Below, in pieces: positions 32,364 to 44,808 of a DNA stretch of 64,000 nt. The DNA lies in contig CM048744.1 of NCBI GenBank assembly GCA_026315105.1, positions 360,469,168 through 360,533,167 on the forward strand. Direction: 5' to 3'. Below the pieces are notes generated by a model that was given only the letters and a program-made list of their open reading frames with translations, made no database searches and was not told the DNA's origin. The stretch comes from Locusta migratoria (Eukaryota > Arthropoda > Insecta > Orthoptera > Acrididae). The position numbers and the translations under genes are program-made. The first letter of the stretch is position 1. Every line of letters starts with the position of its first letter.

Positions 32364-33298
32364 ATGGTTGATGTGAATGTTCACGAGCACATAATTGCTC
32401 TCTTTGAAAACGGTGTTAGTGCATCTGAGATAGAATGTTGTTATGGCGTTGATGCTACCACACCAAGCAGATACATCAGATGATTCAGAGATAATGGTGA
32501 GGTAAGCAGATGACCAATACCTGGAAGACCGTGAATCACAACACGAAGGGAAGATGATGAATTGGCCTCGACTGCCCCTTTCTCAAACATCTGGGAACTA
32601 GAGAGAGCTTCACATTTCCTGGGCTCATCAAAAACTGCTCACACAATAAAACAACTATGGAATCAGGTCCCATTGTGCTCTCATTAAAGAACCATTATCC
32701 AGCAATTGAGTTCCTGGGAAAATGTCAATTGGAGGATAGTCATTTTCACCGATGAGTGTACAATTGAGTCCACAAGCAAAGGTCCTGTTCTTGTTTACCG
32801 CACAGATAGGCAAAGATATGACGCTCGCTTCATGGCTACATGTGCTACAAGCGGGTGCATAAGTGTCAAATGTTGGGCCTGGATGCCTTACATGGGGGTA
32901 GGAAACTTAGAACAAATCCAATGTAAGTTCAATTCAGCATGCTATGAACATTTCCTTGAAAATGTCATCATTCCTGGAGCTCAATTTTGGTACCCCGAAG
33001 TACATCTCATTTACCAACGTGATAATTGTCCATCGCACACCAACATTAGGATTCAGAGTTGGTTTCAAAGTCACCTGATCTCAATCCTATAAAGAATGTA
33101 TGGGCTAAATTCAAGAAGACTGTGCAGAATAATTGGCCCTAGCCTCCTCCAATAACTGTGGATGCCTTGTGGGATTTGGTTTAGTCTTCATGGGAGACAA
33201 TTGCCTTGGGTGAGGCATTTTTCTGTAGACGTGTGACTTGTATGCTTCAACGGAACTGGGCTGTTCTTGATGCCAATGACATGTGGACAAAATACTGA
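32364..33298 (+). pseudogene. Tc1-like transposase (DD34E type), inactive
   Basis: Starts MVDVNVHEHIIALFENGVSA (helix-turn-helix), ends DANDMWTKY before a stop at 33296-33298. The catalytic region shows IFTDECTIES (first D), LIYQRDNCPSHT (second D) and SPDLNPIKNVWAKFKK, where the expected glutamate of PIENVW is lysine. Length is near the usual 340 residues. About six stops and at least one frameshift near 33075. Confidence 0.85.
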
Positions 33299-33590
33299 AG
33301 GTATACATAGCCTACATTATATTATTTTTATTTTAATTGGTGGTCATACCAATATCAACCTCCAGAAAGATTATATTTATTTTTATGAGAAGTCAGATGA
33401 ATAACACCATCCAAGTATGTTTATTGTTCCTTTATGGGAGGTCAAATAAATATTACTTTCCCACAAAGATTATTATATCAAATTGACAAACTGTAATTAG
33501 TTATTTACTGAAGAGAATACTGAAAAAAGTAAAACCAATATAATTTAATAACAAAAAGTAACTAAAGCAAGAAACATTTGTACTGCGATT

Positions 33591-33592
<2 letters not shown>

Positions 33593-33644
<52 letters not shown>
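33593..33644. repeat. (AG)n microsatellite
   Basis: About 25 AG units, followed by a GAA-rich stretch. Confidence 0.95.
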
Positions 33645-33648
<4 letters not shown>

Positions 33649-33659
33649 AGAAGAAGAAA

Positions 33660-33735
33660 AAGTTGACTCCAGTGGTACTCGAACTGGCACCCCTCGTGTT
33701 GGCAAACTGTCAGCCTATCCATTCAGCTAACAAAA
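33660..33735 (-). repeat. tRNA-derived SINE head with GA/TC tail
   Basis: The - strand reads GTTAGCTGAATGGATAGG (box A) and CCAGTTCGAGTACCA (box B), followed by a TTC/CT-rich tail that merges with the (AG)n tract. The tRNA stems are not all complementary, so it is not a functional tRNA. Confidence 0.55.
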
Positions 33736-34104
33736 CATATGTAAGCAGTGATTCATTACAGTAAATCTACCCAAGTGGAGTTCTTATACCTCAACCACTT
33801 CTATGTGTTCGAATAACATTTTCCAAAATAAATTATAAGTTAGTTAAGCTACTATGACTCTCAATATATACTGTATCCTATTATATTGCTTCTTTTCGAC
33901 AATGTAAGCACCAAGCTGAAGCTCCTAACACCATCAGAGTTGGCAAGAGATGGACTTTGAAACTAGAGCATGTGCAATGCTCTTTTCTTGGACTTGCTCT
34001 GTTTGGGCCAGGTAATAATTTTGTCCCCCCATTGTACACGATTAAAAATGGTAATCCTCTCCAATATGTCTATGTTGTATATCATATGTGTAAGTGAATG
34101 ATGA

Positions 34105-34480
34105 TAATAATATGTAGATAGGGAACAACTCACAGTAAAGACAAACGTTGAGCTGCCAACAGACACAAATAAGACACACAAACCCACAGGCACAATTCTA
34201 AATTATTGGCCGTGGCCTTCCTCAGAAAGAGCACACTCAACCACACAATCACTCAGTCACACTCACCCACACACGTCAGCAGTCTCTGATGTATGTGGAT
34301 GAGCGTGCTTGAGTGTTTGGATGAGTATGCTCTTTCTGAGGAAGGCCGCAGCCAAAAATTTAGAATTGTGTATGTGTTTGTGTGTCTTTTATTTGTGTCT
34401 TTCGGTGGCTCAATGTTAGTCTTTATGGTGAGTTGTTGCCTATCTACATATTATTATTAACATTCCTTACTGGACCTTCC
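34105..34480. mobile_element. Palindromic pair of PLE 3' ends
   Basis: Arms of about 130-150 bp: GATGATAATAATATGTAGAT...TTTCTGAGGAAGGCC and its inverse at 34300-34470 (TTTCTGAGGAAGGCC...ATCTACATATTATTATTA). Each arm has the hairpin core CTGAGGA-AGGCC(A/G)C(G/A)GCC-AAxA (34204-34225 on -, 34336-34360 on +). The termini point outward. Confidence 0.65.
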
Positions 34481-34612
34481 AGTGTTGTGTAAGTGAATGA
34501 CATTAATGAACAATAGTTAAGTCTAGAATAGCATTGTTGTCAGTAAATTGGAATTGCTGCCGTTACGTTTGTTAAGTCCCAATTTTTTATTTTATAATAA
34601 TATTATTATTAT

Positions 34613-35190
34613 TGCAGGCCACACTTAATGTACAGTGTGACTTCAGTGACATGTTTCAGATTAACTATCATCAGATTTGCATCTCTTTTGTAACAGCCAC
34701 ACACGTGCAAATATATGGATTCAAAAAAATTGTTAATTACAAACATAAATGCATATATGTGTTAAATTAACAATTTTTTAAATCCATGTAAATGCATATT
34801 TTTATATATATATATATATATATAAAAACAATCCGTTAACTATCTTCAGGATTGCAATGCCATTGATGTCGTGGAGCTGCACACGTGCTTCAGAGCCTTC
34901 CAGTGCATCACCTACCAAGCTCCATGACATCATTGGAGTTTCAGTCCTGAAGGTGGTCCAAAAAAGGACCAAAACTAGTTAATACAAATAAAAATCATTG
35001 CACATTGGACTTTTTTTAATATAGAAATTTAAGTATAAGAGTGCTGTTTATTCCAAAAGTGAAACAAAAATGTTTCAAAAAATATGATTTGCATATGTGT
35101 GGCTATGTCACAAGAGATGCAAATCTGATGAAGGTTAACCCAGCCACATCATTGAAGTCACACTGTACATGAAGTGTGGCCTGCAATTAA
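34613..35190. mobile_element. Nested foldback element with hammerhead-like cores
   Basis: Outer arms (34613-34720, 35085-35184) share TTGCAGGCCACACTT, GATTTGCATCTC and GTGACTTCAGTGA in inverted form. Inside are two further palindromes: GGATT..AACAATTTTTTAAATCC (34726-34790) and CGTTAACTATCTTCAGGA against TCCTGAAGGTGG (34831-34955). Cores: CTGATGATAGTTAATCTGAA (34653-34674, -), CTGATGAAGGTTAACC (35125-35145, +), CTGAAGGTGGTCC..GGACCAAAA (34947-34975, +). Probably derived from PLE ends. Confidence 0.6.
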
Positions 35191-36684
35191 AAAATGCAAC
35201 CTGCTTTCGGTAGCACTACTAATTCATTTAATCATGGTTGCCTGCCTCTTCTACTACTTTGTAAATGTGACAATGTTGTCGGTCCTTGCTGTGACTACGG
35301 ACTGAGACAATAGGAGACAGTTTCTATGATAAGAAGAAAAGTGTGACAAAATTAGAAATTTTGATTGCGCATAAGAAAAGCAATCACCAAGTCAAATGAT
35401 CTATCTTCAGATAGTTGTTTTGTAATTCAGTCATGGCAATAGTTATGTGGGTGGGTGAACATATGTGATTCAGTTTATATTGTAAAAAGTAATAACAATT
35501 CAAGTAATTGAATCAATTTAATGAAACTATGACACACAACCACAAATATGCACTTCTAAAATATGCACCAAACCATTTCTATTTTGCCTCAGTAAATTAA
35601 TTACATCTTTTCTCGCTTGTCATTGGTTATATGAAAGTAACATACCATTGGCTATGTGAAATGTTTTGCATTGCCAACCTTTGACTGATAGGAAAATGCT
35701 GCTGCTGCTGCCCTGGGAGGCTTTGACGTACTTTAAAAAGATTATACACAAATTTTTAGTAATGACCGTATCGTCACAGATATGTGACAGCAAGTATAAA
35801 CTTGTCAGAAATTGAAATTGGTGTTAGGGTAAAAGGTAATTGAGCTACCGTACATCATGCTGCAACTACAAATTGTTTGTTAAGACACACTTTTTTGGGA
35901 GATCTTTTCATCCAATGGATGCTCGTAAATTATCAGTTCCCAACTGGGCAGGAAGATAGTGCAGTCTGCTTGAACCAAGTTGCGAAAATTGGCGTCTTCA
36001 TCAATTTCTTCTTAGAAGAAGATCGCAAACACTATAAGTACTTATCAATGTCTTCTCATTTATTCACAATAATATTTAAAGGCATCGTAGGAATTCAAAG
36101 AGATGCAAATAACTGTGCACAAGTCCCTGTATTAGCGTCGAACTCACCGACAAATTATAGCGAGTTCCTCCTTCCTGATGTACTGAAATATAACAAATGA
36201 TTCAATGACATTAAATATGATGTTTAGAAAGTTTACTGCTGTACCCCCTTGTGTGCATGAGTGAGCTATCCCTGTTCAGTGCACATGCGCTGAAGCAATA
36301 GTTAAGAACAGTGTGTGCTAACTTCCTGTTCTACTGCTAGATGGCAGTCGAACGACTTGAATACTGTTCACGGCGAATCTTCGTATACCCCTAAACACCA
36401 TCACAAAAGGCAGTGCGAGTCGTCTGCCTTTTGTGTCACTTATAACACCTCAGTCTCATCAAGTGTCAGTTGGGAAAAAAAGAGAAAATAAAGCAAGATG
36501 TCAGGTAAGAATGTAGTCAAGGTTAACCGAACTAGGAAGAAATGTAAAAATGGGAAATTTTTAACTTTTATATTATGGGTTTTTCACAAGGGCTACAAAT
36601 TTATGGTGTAAAGTCACGAAAAACGTGAAATAGGAGAATGTAAAATCGAAGTTGCATTGTAACAGTTTAAACTACCATTTAATG
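35191..36684. other. Unassigned intron sequence
   Basis: A 107-codon open stretch at 35877-36200 has no recognisable domain. A GC-richer patch (36240-36480) has no clear identity. Confidence 0.35.
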
Positions 36685-36845
36685 TACTCCCCTAGCCACC
36701 AAACTCCCCAGATTTAAACCCAATTGGGAGTCTGTGGGACCATTTGAATTGGGTGATTCATACAGTAGATCATTAACTGTGAAACAAAGCATAACCGGCC
36801 TTGACACCTGAGTCAGTACGACTGTTCATCCTTGGTGGTAGCTTG
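36685..36845 (+). pseudogene. Tc1-like transposase C-terminal fragment
   Basis: Reads PPNSPDLNPIGSLWDHLNWV, matching the PPYSPDLNPIExLWDxL motif that carries the last catalytic residue; the glutamate is glycine here. Only the end of the gene is present. Confidence 0.65.
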
Positions 36846-37591
36846 CAGAAGCTACAATGTTTCTGGTGGCAGGTATTCATTTACCAGTACAAATTGTTTG
36901 TGTTCTACAGTATCGTTTTTGTGAACCCGTTTGTGGCATACAAGAACATCATCAGTCATTGAATACCATCATGCATAGAAAACTTGTAAGCAGCTCAGAG
37001 AAGACATTACCTGTAGAGAGGGTATACAAAGACAGAGGAAATGTCATATTTGACAAGTCATCTGTAGCATATTTATATCAATAATGAAGTAAATAGTAAA
37101 TGAATAATTGTGATTTTTCTCACTGGTCAGCCAGTTGTCCTTTTCCCTTTCGATGAATAATGATCTTTTTATCAGTATTGCCTATGTGAAGTTGCTTAAT
37201 AATACTTAGGTCATATTTAACAGTTAAAACAGCAGTTGCACGATGCATTTTGTCATTATAGGCACGAAAGCATGCAGAAATGTTGTATTTGATATTTTTG
37301 TTTGCATTGTAATCTTAGGAAGTGTTTTATCCTGAGCTGTATTAGTGTTACTTATAAAATGCACTCACATGTAATCGTGCATCTAGTGTGTGTTAAGACA
37401 ATTTTGTCAGTATTTCATTGCATGAGCATTAGCCTCAGTTGTGCTCCTAGCTTATTTTCCATTAGTGTGTAACAGATATCATTTCATGTAATATGATTTC
37501 TGTTAATGCTGTCTGTTTTAATTAATGTGCCATTTTTTATTTACAAAGAATCAGATGCTACTGTTGTCTTCTCTGTGGCTTGACTTTGCAG
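36846..37591. other. Unassigned intron sequence
   Basis: AT-rich; no coding signal until the microexon at 37592. Confidence 0.35.
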
Positions 37592-37621
37592 GTATACAAT
37601 TCAATGGGGACAACTTTAAGG
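37592..37621 (+). CDS. Nhe3: Candidate 30-nt microexon of the exchanger (VYNSMGTTLR)
   Basis: A pyrimidine-rich tract ending GACTTTGCAG precedes 30 nt reading VYNSMGTTLR in phase 0, followed by AGG|GTAGGT. Both neighbouring exons are phase 0 at this junction, so inclusion or skipping keeps the frame. It lies in the segment between the last helix and the WGNFD block, where family members vary in length. The call rests on splice sites and phase only; chance cannot be excluded. Confidence 0.5.
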
Positions 37622-39100
37622 GTAGGTACTGTATACTTCATTCTTTAAATTCAGACCTTATCACAACTCAATTATGTATGTTGCTTTTATACTAACATCT
37701 TTGTCCAAAACTATGTTTTCCCTCTTCATAGGTCATTTAATTTATTTGCATAGCAAATATTGTATCTCCTATTAACACTTTCCATATTCTTCATTGGGGA
37801 TATTCATGCTGATTTTTCCACATTTCAGTGCTCAAAATTTTTGTCCTTGTTTATATATTGGCCTACACCATCTGTTCTTTGAAAATAGTGGTCAAATCAT
37901 GGGCACATCATTTCTGTAAATAATCATCTGCACACAGACATTGTAGAGGAAGACCATAAAGCTTTGAAAATTAAAATTATTTTGTCAATGCTGTATGCAT
38001 GTTGTTTGGCTATGCATTATCCATGCATATAATAGGGTACTGCTCATGCAATGCTACCGGTTACTTGCTTTGTTGTAGATAATTTTGTTATGTGTATGGA
38101 ATGTCTTCAATATCATTCACTTTTCGAATTTTCACTTGAAGCATGGAATCAATTTTGTAGATAGCTTTGCAAAATTTATTATTATTATTATTAATCAGTA
38201 TTGTTCTTAGAACCTAATAGATCAGATATGTATTATTAATCAGAAGTCCTGGGATGCCCCAATACTTCATTTCAAATGACTGTATAGGCTTTAATTCACC
38301 ATTAAACTGTATGCTTGGTTTGCTCTTCAAATTGCCATAAAAATGCACAGTAACTGATAAACATGCTTGAGGCACTGCTAATATAGTGGCTTGTCCAGGC
38401 AGGCAACTCTCTCAGCTTCTCTTGCACATATAGTAGCCTTTTGTTTTGAATTTTTCTGAATCCCCAGCAAAATCTTTACGAAATGGTTATTCTCAGGATG
38501 AGCAGTGCTGACAGATATACAAATTTTAGAACAGAGATAAATCTCCAGCTTACAGAGTCCTTCATTATCAGAAAGGGAACAGGAGAATGAAAACTTAATT
38601 GTGCGCAGTTGGTGGTAAGTGGCAGGAGAATTTTCTCTTGAATTTTGCCCTAGAAAAGCAGAAGGTACAGAAATTGTTGTGGAATAATGGTTTTTATTGT
38701 GCTTCTGTTTCCAAATTAATTCCTTTACATTGTCAGAAACTTGAATTTTGTTAAATTGGCACCAAAATGAAGTAAATTTTTCAACTGATTTCTTCATTTT
38801 TGAAAATATGAAGAGACAGCAACTTTACTAGTAATTAAAATTAGTCATGAAACAGTGTAGACCACATGGATATTTATCAATAGATGAGCAGTGGATCATC
38901 GCCAGTCAGGGGTGCCACGGCTGTCAGAATGGGTCTGTGATGGATTGAATCCTGTCACCTGTTAATAAATATATATGTAGTCTAGATTGTTTCATGATTA
39001 ATTTGAATTTCTTTGTCAGATTTAGCTGTGAATATGCTATTATTAAGGTAGTCATTGTGAATAGTTAATTTACTACTACTTGGCCGAGTTTTCCTGCGCA
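37622..39100. other. Intron sequence with a weak tRNA-like repeat near 38885-38960
   Basis: AT-rich. At about 38935-38955 a box B-like GGATTGAATCCTGTC resembles the foldback-family tRNA-like segments, but box A is not convincing. Nothing else recognised. Confidence 0.35.
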
Positions 39101-39102
39101 CG

Positions 39103-39212
<110 letters not shown>

Positions 39213-39239
39213 GGAGAAGAAGAAGAAGAAGAAAAGGAA

Positions 39240-40604
39240 TGTGAAAATGGAAATTATTGCCACTGCACTTTGAAAATCGTAGACACTTAATTAGTTTCTT
39301 CCCCCTCATATTTTCATCAGTCATTGTTTTCTAGTACAGACTGAATAATGATGTAAGCAATGTAAAGATTCACGGTCCAATCTAGACTACAAAGTAGAAT
39401 CATCCATTTCAATCAAGTTGTGGGTACCTTATTTTTATACTTGTGAATTGCTTTATGTACAGCTGACCAATGTTGATGCATGCACTAACTGCTTCTGTTT
39501 GTATAAAGAATGAATATCTTGCATGTTGTTTCAGCACTATGTGTGTTCAGTTCGATAGTGTGTCTCTGATGTGAATTATTGCATAGTTCTGTTTCAGTAA
39601 TTTACTTTATATGTTTATTTAATGAGAGTTTTTATTTGTCTAAATGTAATGAGAAAAAACATTTGCACCTAATATAAAATGTGCAATTTTTGTGTTATTA
39701 GAACATAATTACTTCATTATTGTAACATCTTCTGCAATTAATATCAAATAACTAATTCAGTATCTACTACAGATTTTTATTACCACCGAGAAAGGAGTGG
39801 AGTGATTAAGTAATTGGATCTATCCAGGCATCTTGGTTTAGGTTCCCCGTGGCTTTCCTAAATTAGTGTGAATGTTAGGATTTTTAAGTATGCCTTTTGG
39901 TACATGTACTCTACAACCTCCTGGGGTAACAGCAGTCTGTGTGCTTAAAGTGAGAATGAGTGGTCTGTTTGGAACAGTTGTTGCAAATCTCTATATTTAA
40001 ATTACGTATTTCGCCAGAAGAAGACATAAAGCTAAAAGTAGCAGATCTTATGGCTGATAAATGGTGGATTTTTTGTGACATGACATTTTAAATAAGCTGA
40101 CACATTGTGACATTGCTTCCACTTTCTTGTGACAAAAGGAAAAAAAGTTATTTTTGATGGTGTGGAAGTATGTCTTTACTGAATGTCAAAACAAACACTG
40201 GTACAAGGCTATCACACAAATTGAAAAATAAAACTCATATATATAGTTTCATCAGTATGTAGTGTTAACAATAGAAAGGATGGGATGAATGGGATTATTT
40301 ACAACTTTGGATATGACCATAAACCTCACTGAGTAAGGTAATCAATACAATAATATGCTTCAGTCATTTTCTCCATATAATACAGTGTGTCTTTGAACCA
40401 AAGCAGCATGAAATAGCTTGTGATGCAACCTAGGGAGAAGAACAGTTCATTTGTTTTTACATTAACAGCAGTGAAATCATAATAAATGTAATGGGAAGCA
40501 TTATAGATACTGTTTTATATTAGCACAAAGTACCTGTCTTTCAGATATTTTAATAGCAGTATGGCTTCATTGACAATTATAGATAATAGTAAACTCTGAT
40601 TTTA
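39240..40604. other. Unassigned intron sequence
   Basis: AT-rich, no recognisable repeat or coding signal. Confidence 0.35.
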
Positions 40605-41000
40605 TTCTTCTTTACCTTCAATATTTAAAAGTGTGTTCCAATTTACATTGTCACAGGCTTTCTGAAAACTTACATATACTTAAATAGGCTTGTCTTCCAT
40701 CAGTCTATCTTCTGAGGTAAGTAGTAAGGTCAGTTTAGTCTCACACATTCCTATATTTTGCCACAATCATATTCACCAATGTTGTCTTCCATCAGTCTTT
40801 CCATTCTTCCAATAATTATTCATCTGTATTTCACAACTGTCTTATTTAACTTATGAGTCACTGTAATATTCATAGTTGCCAGTAACTGCTTTCTTCATAA
40901 AATAATAGTTACATTCTTCTTCAAAAATAAGGCTATTTTGCTTATCTCCTACTTGCACCTGCCCCCCCTCCCAAATCAACAATTTGTAGCAAAAACTGTT
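40605..41000 (-). mobile_element. RTE-like LINE fragment (RT region)
   Basis: The - strand carries GAAAGCCTGTGACAATGTAA and matches the KAFDNVDW region of the + strand copy at 44815-44890, then runs into upstream RT sequence. Heavily degraded. Confidence 0.5.
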
Positions 41001-41785
41001 CAGTGCACACCAATAATGTTGATCTATAGGAGTAGCCTTGATTGTCGCATTGTACAGGGTGATTTGGTCATAGTACACAGCAGTAGGTGAGTGCGATGAG
41101 CAAATAACTGTGAAATACGAAACAATAAATACTCGTATGAAAAGCTATAAACTCTGTGACTTGCGAGCAGAACCAGACATTACAGCCTTGTGTCTTGCAT
41201 TGTGTGCGATGGTGGTTTGCTTAGTGATGGATGTAAGTGGAGGAAAGGTTACAGTTAGTCACTATTTCTTATATTCATTAGTGTCAGCAATTGTAGTTCT
41301 CCTTATGACCTAAAAGTTCTGCCTAGCACATCACATACTGATCGTCTGCTGCTACAACTTAGATTTTACAGAGATAAATTTAATTCTTGATTATGAGTTA
41401 CACGAGTTTAAAGTGCTCTAGTAATTAGTAACAAGGTGTACAACAATTTCTTGCTGAATTTCTTCACTCTGGGAATATAGAAGCGCAAGTGCTGCATCAC
41501 TGGTATTGGCAGCTATGTCATAAAGAGAACACTTATGTCAAAATGCATAGGCAGTTTCCATATCAAGATCTGATAATTAGTTACGCCACAGTCTAACATA
41601 TGACAGTTGCAACAAAACTAGCACCCCAAATTGTGGACAAGCTTGTTTTATGTTCTTATTATGATTGACATGTTTTTAATTACATGTAACAATTAAGTAC
41701 GATTTGCACATTATTACACTTTACTCAGCTGTCTTATTTTTTGTAAGTATAATTACTTCCAACAAAACAAGAATACTTACTTCAC
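41001..41785. other. Unassigned intron sequence
   Basis: A 67-codon open stretch at 41110-41313 has a hydrophobic C-terminus but no recognisable family. Confidence 0.35.
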
Positions 41786-41789
41786 ACCC

Positions 41790-43691
41790 CCAAGAACTAC
41801 AGACATAGCTGATGTATGGTGACTTTCGTGCTCAGTGGTAGAGGTAGATGCACCGTAGGTGCAACCACAGCAGGGAGGTATCTGTGGTGAGGCCAGTCAA
41901 AAGTGTGGTTCCTGAAGAGGGGCAGCAGCCCTTTCAGTAGCTGCAAGGGCAACAGTATGGATGATTCACTGAGCTGACATTGTAACATCAACTAACATGA
42001 CTTTGCCTTGCAGCTACTGTGAATGGCTAAAAGCAAAGGGAAACTACAGTCGTTACTTTCACAGAAAACTGTAACTCTGCTGTATGAATATACGATGTTG
42101 GCATCCTCTCGGATCTCCAGGTGGGGACTACTCAGGAGGATGTGATCACCAGGAAAAACAATACTGGCATTCTACGGATCGGAGTGTGGAATGTCAGATC
42201 CCTTACTCGGGTAGGGAAGTTAGAAAATTTAAAAAGAGAAATGGATAGGTTGAAGTTAGATATAGTAGGGGATTAGTGAAGTTCAGTGGAAAGAGGAACA
42301 GGATTTCTGGTCAGCTGAGTACAGGATTATAAATACAAAATCAATTTGGGTTATTAAAGGAGTAGGTCTTATAATGAATAAGAAAATAGGGACACAGATA
42401 AACTACTATTAACAGCACAGTGATTGCATTATTGTAATCAAGATAACACGAAGCCAACACTGACCACAGTAGTACAGGTTTACATGCCAACTAGCTCTGC
42501 CAATGATGAGGAGATAGAAAAAAATGTATGAGGAGGTAAAGGAAATTATTCAGACAGTTAGGGGGAGAGAAAAACTTAATTTTTATGGGAGACTGTAATT
42601 CGGTAGTAGGAAAAGGAAGGGAAGGGAAGCTAGTAGGTGAATATGGACTGGGCAAAAAAAAATGAAAGAGGAAGCCGCCTGGTAGAATTTTGCATGGAAC
42701 ATACTGTAATTTAGTTATAACAAACACCTGGTTTAAGAATCATGAAAGAAGGTTTTATACGAGGAAGAGGCCAGGAGACACAGGAAGGTACCAGAAGGAT
42801 TTTATAATGGTAAGACATAGATTTCGGAACCAGCTGTAAGACATACCCAGGGGCAGATATAGTCTCTAACCATAACTTATTGGTTATGGATTGTAAGCTG
42901 AAACTGAAAAAATTGCAGAAAGGTAGGAAAATAAGGATATGGGACTCAGATAAATTGAGGGAACCTGAACTTCTTAAGAATTTCAGAGGGAGCTTTAGGC
43001 AACAATTGACAGAAACGGAGGAAAGTAAGACAGTAGAAAATGAATGGATAGCTTTGAGGGATGAAATAGTGAAGGCAGTGGAGTATCAAATAGGTAGACA
43101 GACAAGACCTACAAAAAATCCTTAGATATCACAGGACATACTAATTTGATTGATAAAAGGAGAAAATATGAAAATGCAGTAAATGAAGCAGGTATATGGA
43201 ATACAGGTGACTAAAAAAATGAGATTGGCAGGTAATGCAAAATGGCTAAGCAGGAGTGGATGTATGGCAAATGCAAGCCTATAGATGAATGTATAGAGAA
43301 AAATAATACTGCCTGCAGGAAAATAAAAGAAACAATTGGAGACAAGAAAAGCAGCTGTATGAACATCAAGAACTCAGATGGAAAACAAGAAGCGAAACTT
43401 GAAAGGTGGGAAGAATATATAGAGGGCTCTACAAAACAAATGAACTTCAAAACAGTATTGTAGGAAGGGAAATGACAGTAGATGATGAACTGAAAGATAC
43501 TGTACTGAGAGAAAAATTTGCAGAACAGACATGTAATAATCCTTATTCCACATAAAGCAGCCACAGGCAGGTGTGACAATTATACAACAATTGTTACAAA
43601 ATTCTTAACACGAATCATTTATAGAAGAATGGGAAAGTTGGTAGACACGTACCTCAGGGAAGAGGCAGTACTCACTTTATGGCTTATCTTA
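41790..43691 (+). mobile_element. RTE-like LINE, 5' part: leader and endonuclease
   Basis: A leader (GTGGTGAGGCCAGTCAAAAG, GAAGAGGGGCAGCAGCC) precedes the endonuclease start RIGVWNVRSLTRVGKLENLK, the GxWNVRSL block of APE-type LINE endonucleases. It continues with VVQVYMPTSSANDEE, KNFRGSFRQQLTETEE and the linker to RT. About 150 bp covering the first RT motifs is deleted near 43530. Many stops. Interrupted at 43692 by a foldback element. Confidence 0.78.
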
Positions 43692-44808
43692 CAAGGAGAT
43701 CACTTGGGTATTGGATTTTAGAATTTGTTTATATTTATGGTACTTGCAGTTCAGAACTTAAATAACAATCAGCCAAAGCCATTCAATGCAACTTTAAAAA
43801 TTTTTTGAGAAAATTGATTTTGAAGTTTTGCAAGTCCATGTAAGTATTAATAATTAAACAGGTTGTAGTATCTGTTGGTATAGCTCAGGTGGTGCGTTAT
43901 GGTTTCACAACCATAGGGTCAGTGGTTCTAATCTTATTGTCACAGTTTTTTTTTTTTTTTTTCCGTTGTGGTCGAATACCTACATAATTTTCATATCCTG
44001 TGGTAATTTTTACGAAAAATGCATGTACTTACGTTTCTTCGTAATCTCCTATATTCTCTAATGTTTACTTCATGCAGGATGTAAACAAATTTACTATTTC
44101 AAATTCTGTTATACAAAACATTTAGGGATCTCGAATTCCATGTGTTGTCAGTTTCCATTTGTGTTTGTAGACGAGCGGAACATGTTGTCGTCACCTAAAA
44201 CATGGGTGAGTAGGTTAGCTGCTTGGAAAGCCATTAGTAGCTATAGAGATGACTTTCCAAAAATGGCATTGTAGCTCTTCATAAAACGAAAGATCAAAGA
44301 ATATTGAAAAAAAAATGTAACTTGATATGTTTATTGATTGAAACCATCATTCTTAAAAAAAACTTTTATACAATATAAAAAATTATGAATAAACAAAAGT
44401 ATGTGCATTTTTGTAAAAATTACCATTAGATATGAAATTTATGTAAGTATTTGAATACTATGAAGAAAAAGATAATTAACCACAAAAATAAAAATAGAAC
44501 GTATCACGGCGGGACTCAAACCACTGACTCTATCGTTGCGAGGCCAGGGTGCTATTACCTGTGCTTCTCCAACAGATGCTAAATTTCACAGGGGACTGAT
44601 AATCCAGCAGTTTAGTCCCCTTTAAACAACAGCTAAATTTCATTTGATAATTGTACTTGCATGTACTTGCAAAACTTCTAAGTCGATTTTCTCAAGAATT
44701 TTTGAGAGTTGCATCAAATGGCTTTGGCTAATTGTTGTTTGAATTTGTAACTTCACGTACCATAAATATGAAGAAATTCTGCAATGTGATACCCATGTGG
44801 TCTCCTCG
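43692..44808. mobile_element. Foldback/TIR element, copy 2, with inverted tRNA-like segments
   Basis: Flanked by TTA on both sides (43689-43691, 44809-44811). Ends CAAGGAGATCAC and, inverted, CGAGGAGACCACATGG. Long arms include a tRNA-like segment on each side: + at 43875-43945 (box A TAGCTCAGGTGG, box B GGTTCTAATCT) and - at 44500-44577 (box B GGTTTGAGTCCC). A 43-bp SINE tail sits in the right arm. Inserted into the RTE-like LINE. Confidence 0.85.
44589..44631 (+). mobile_element. SINE tail-only insertion (43 bp)
   Basis: Flanked by GCTAAATTTCA on both sides (44578-44588, 44632-44642). The insert has GGGGACT...AGTCCCC that can pair as a 7-bp stem, then TTTAAACAACA. Confidence 0.8.

Noticed and set aside
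35877..36200. 107-codon open stretch as a candidate gene
   Set aside because: No domain recognised, TTG start only, no splice or promoter support.
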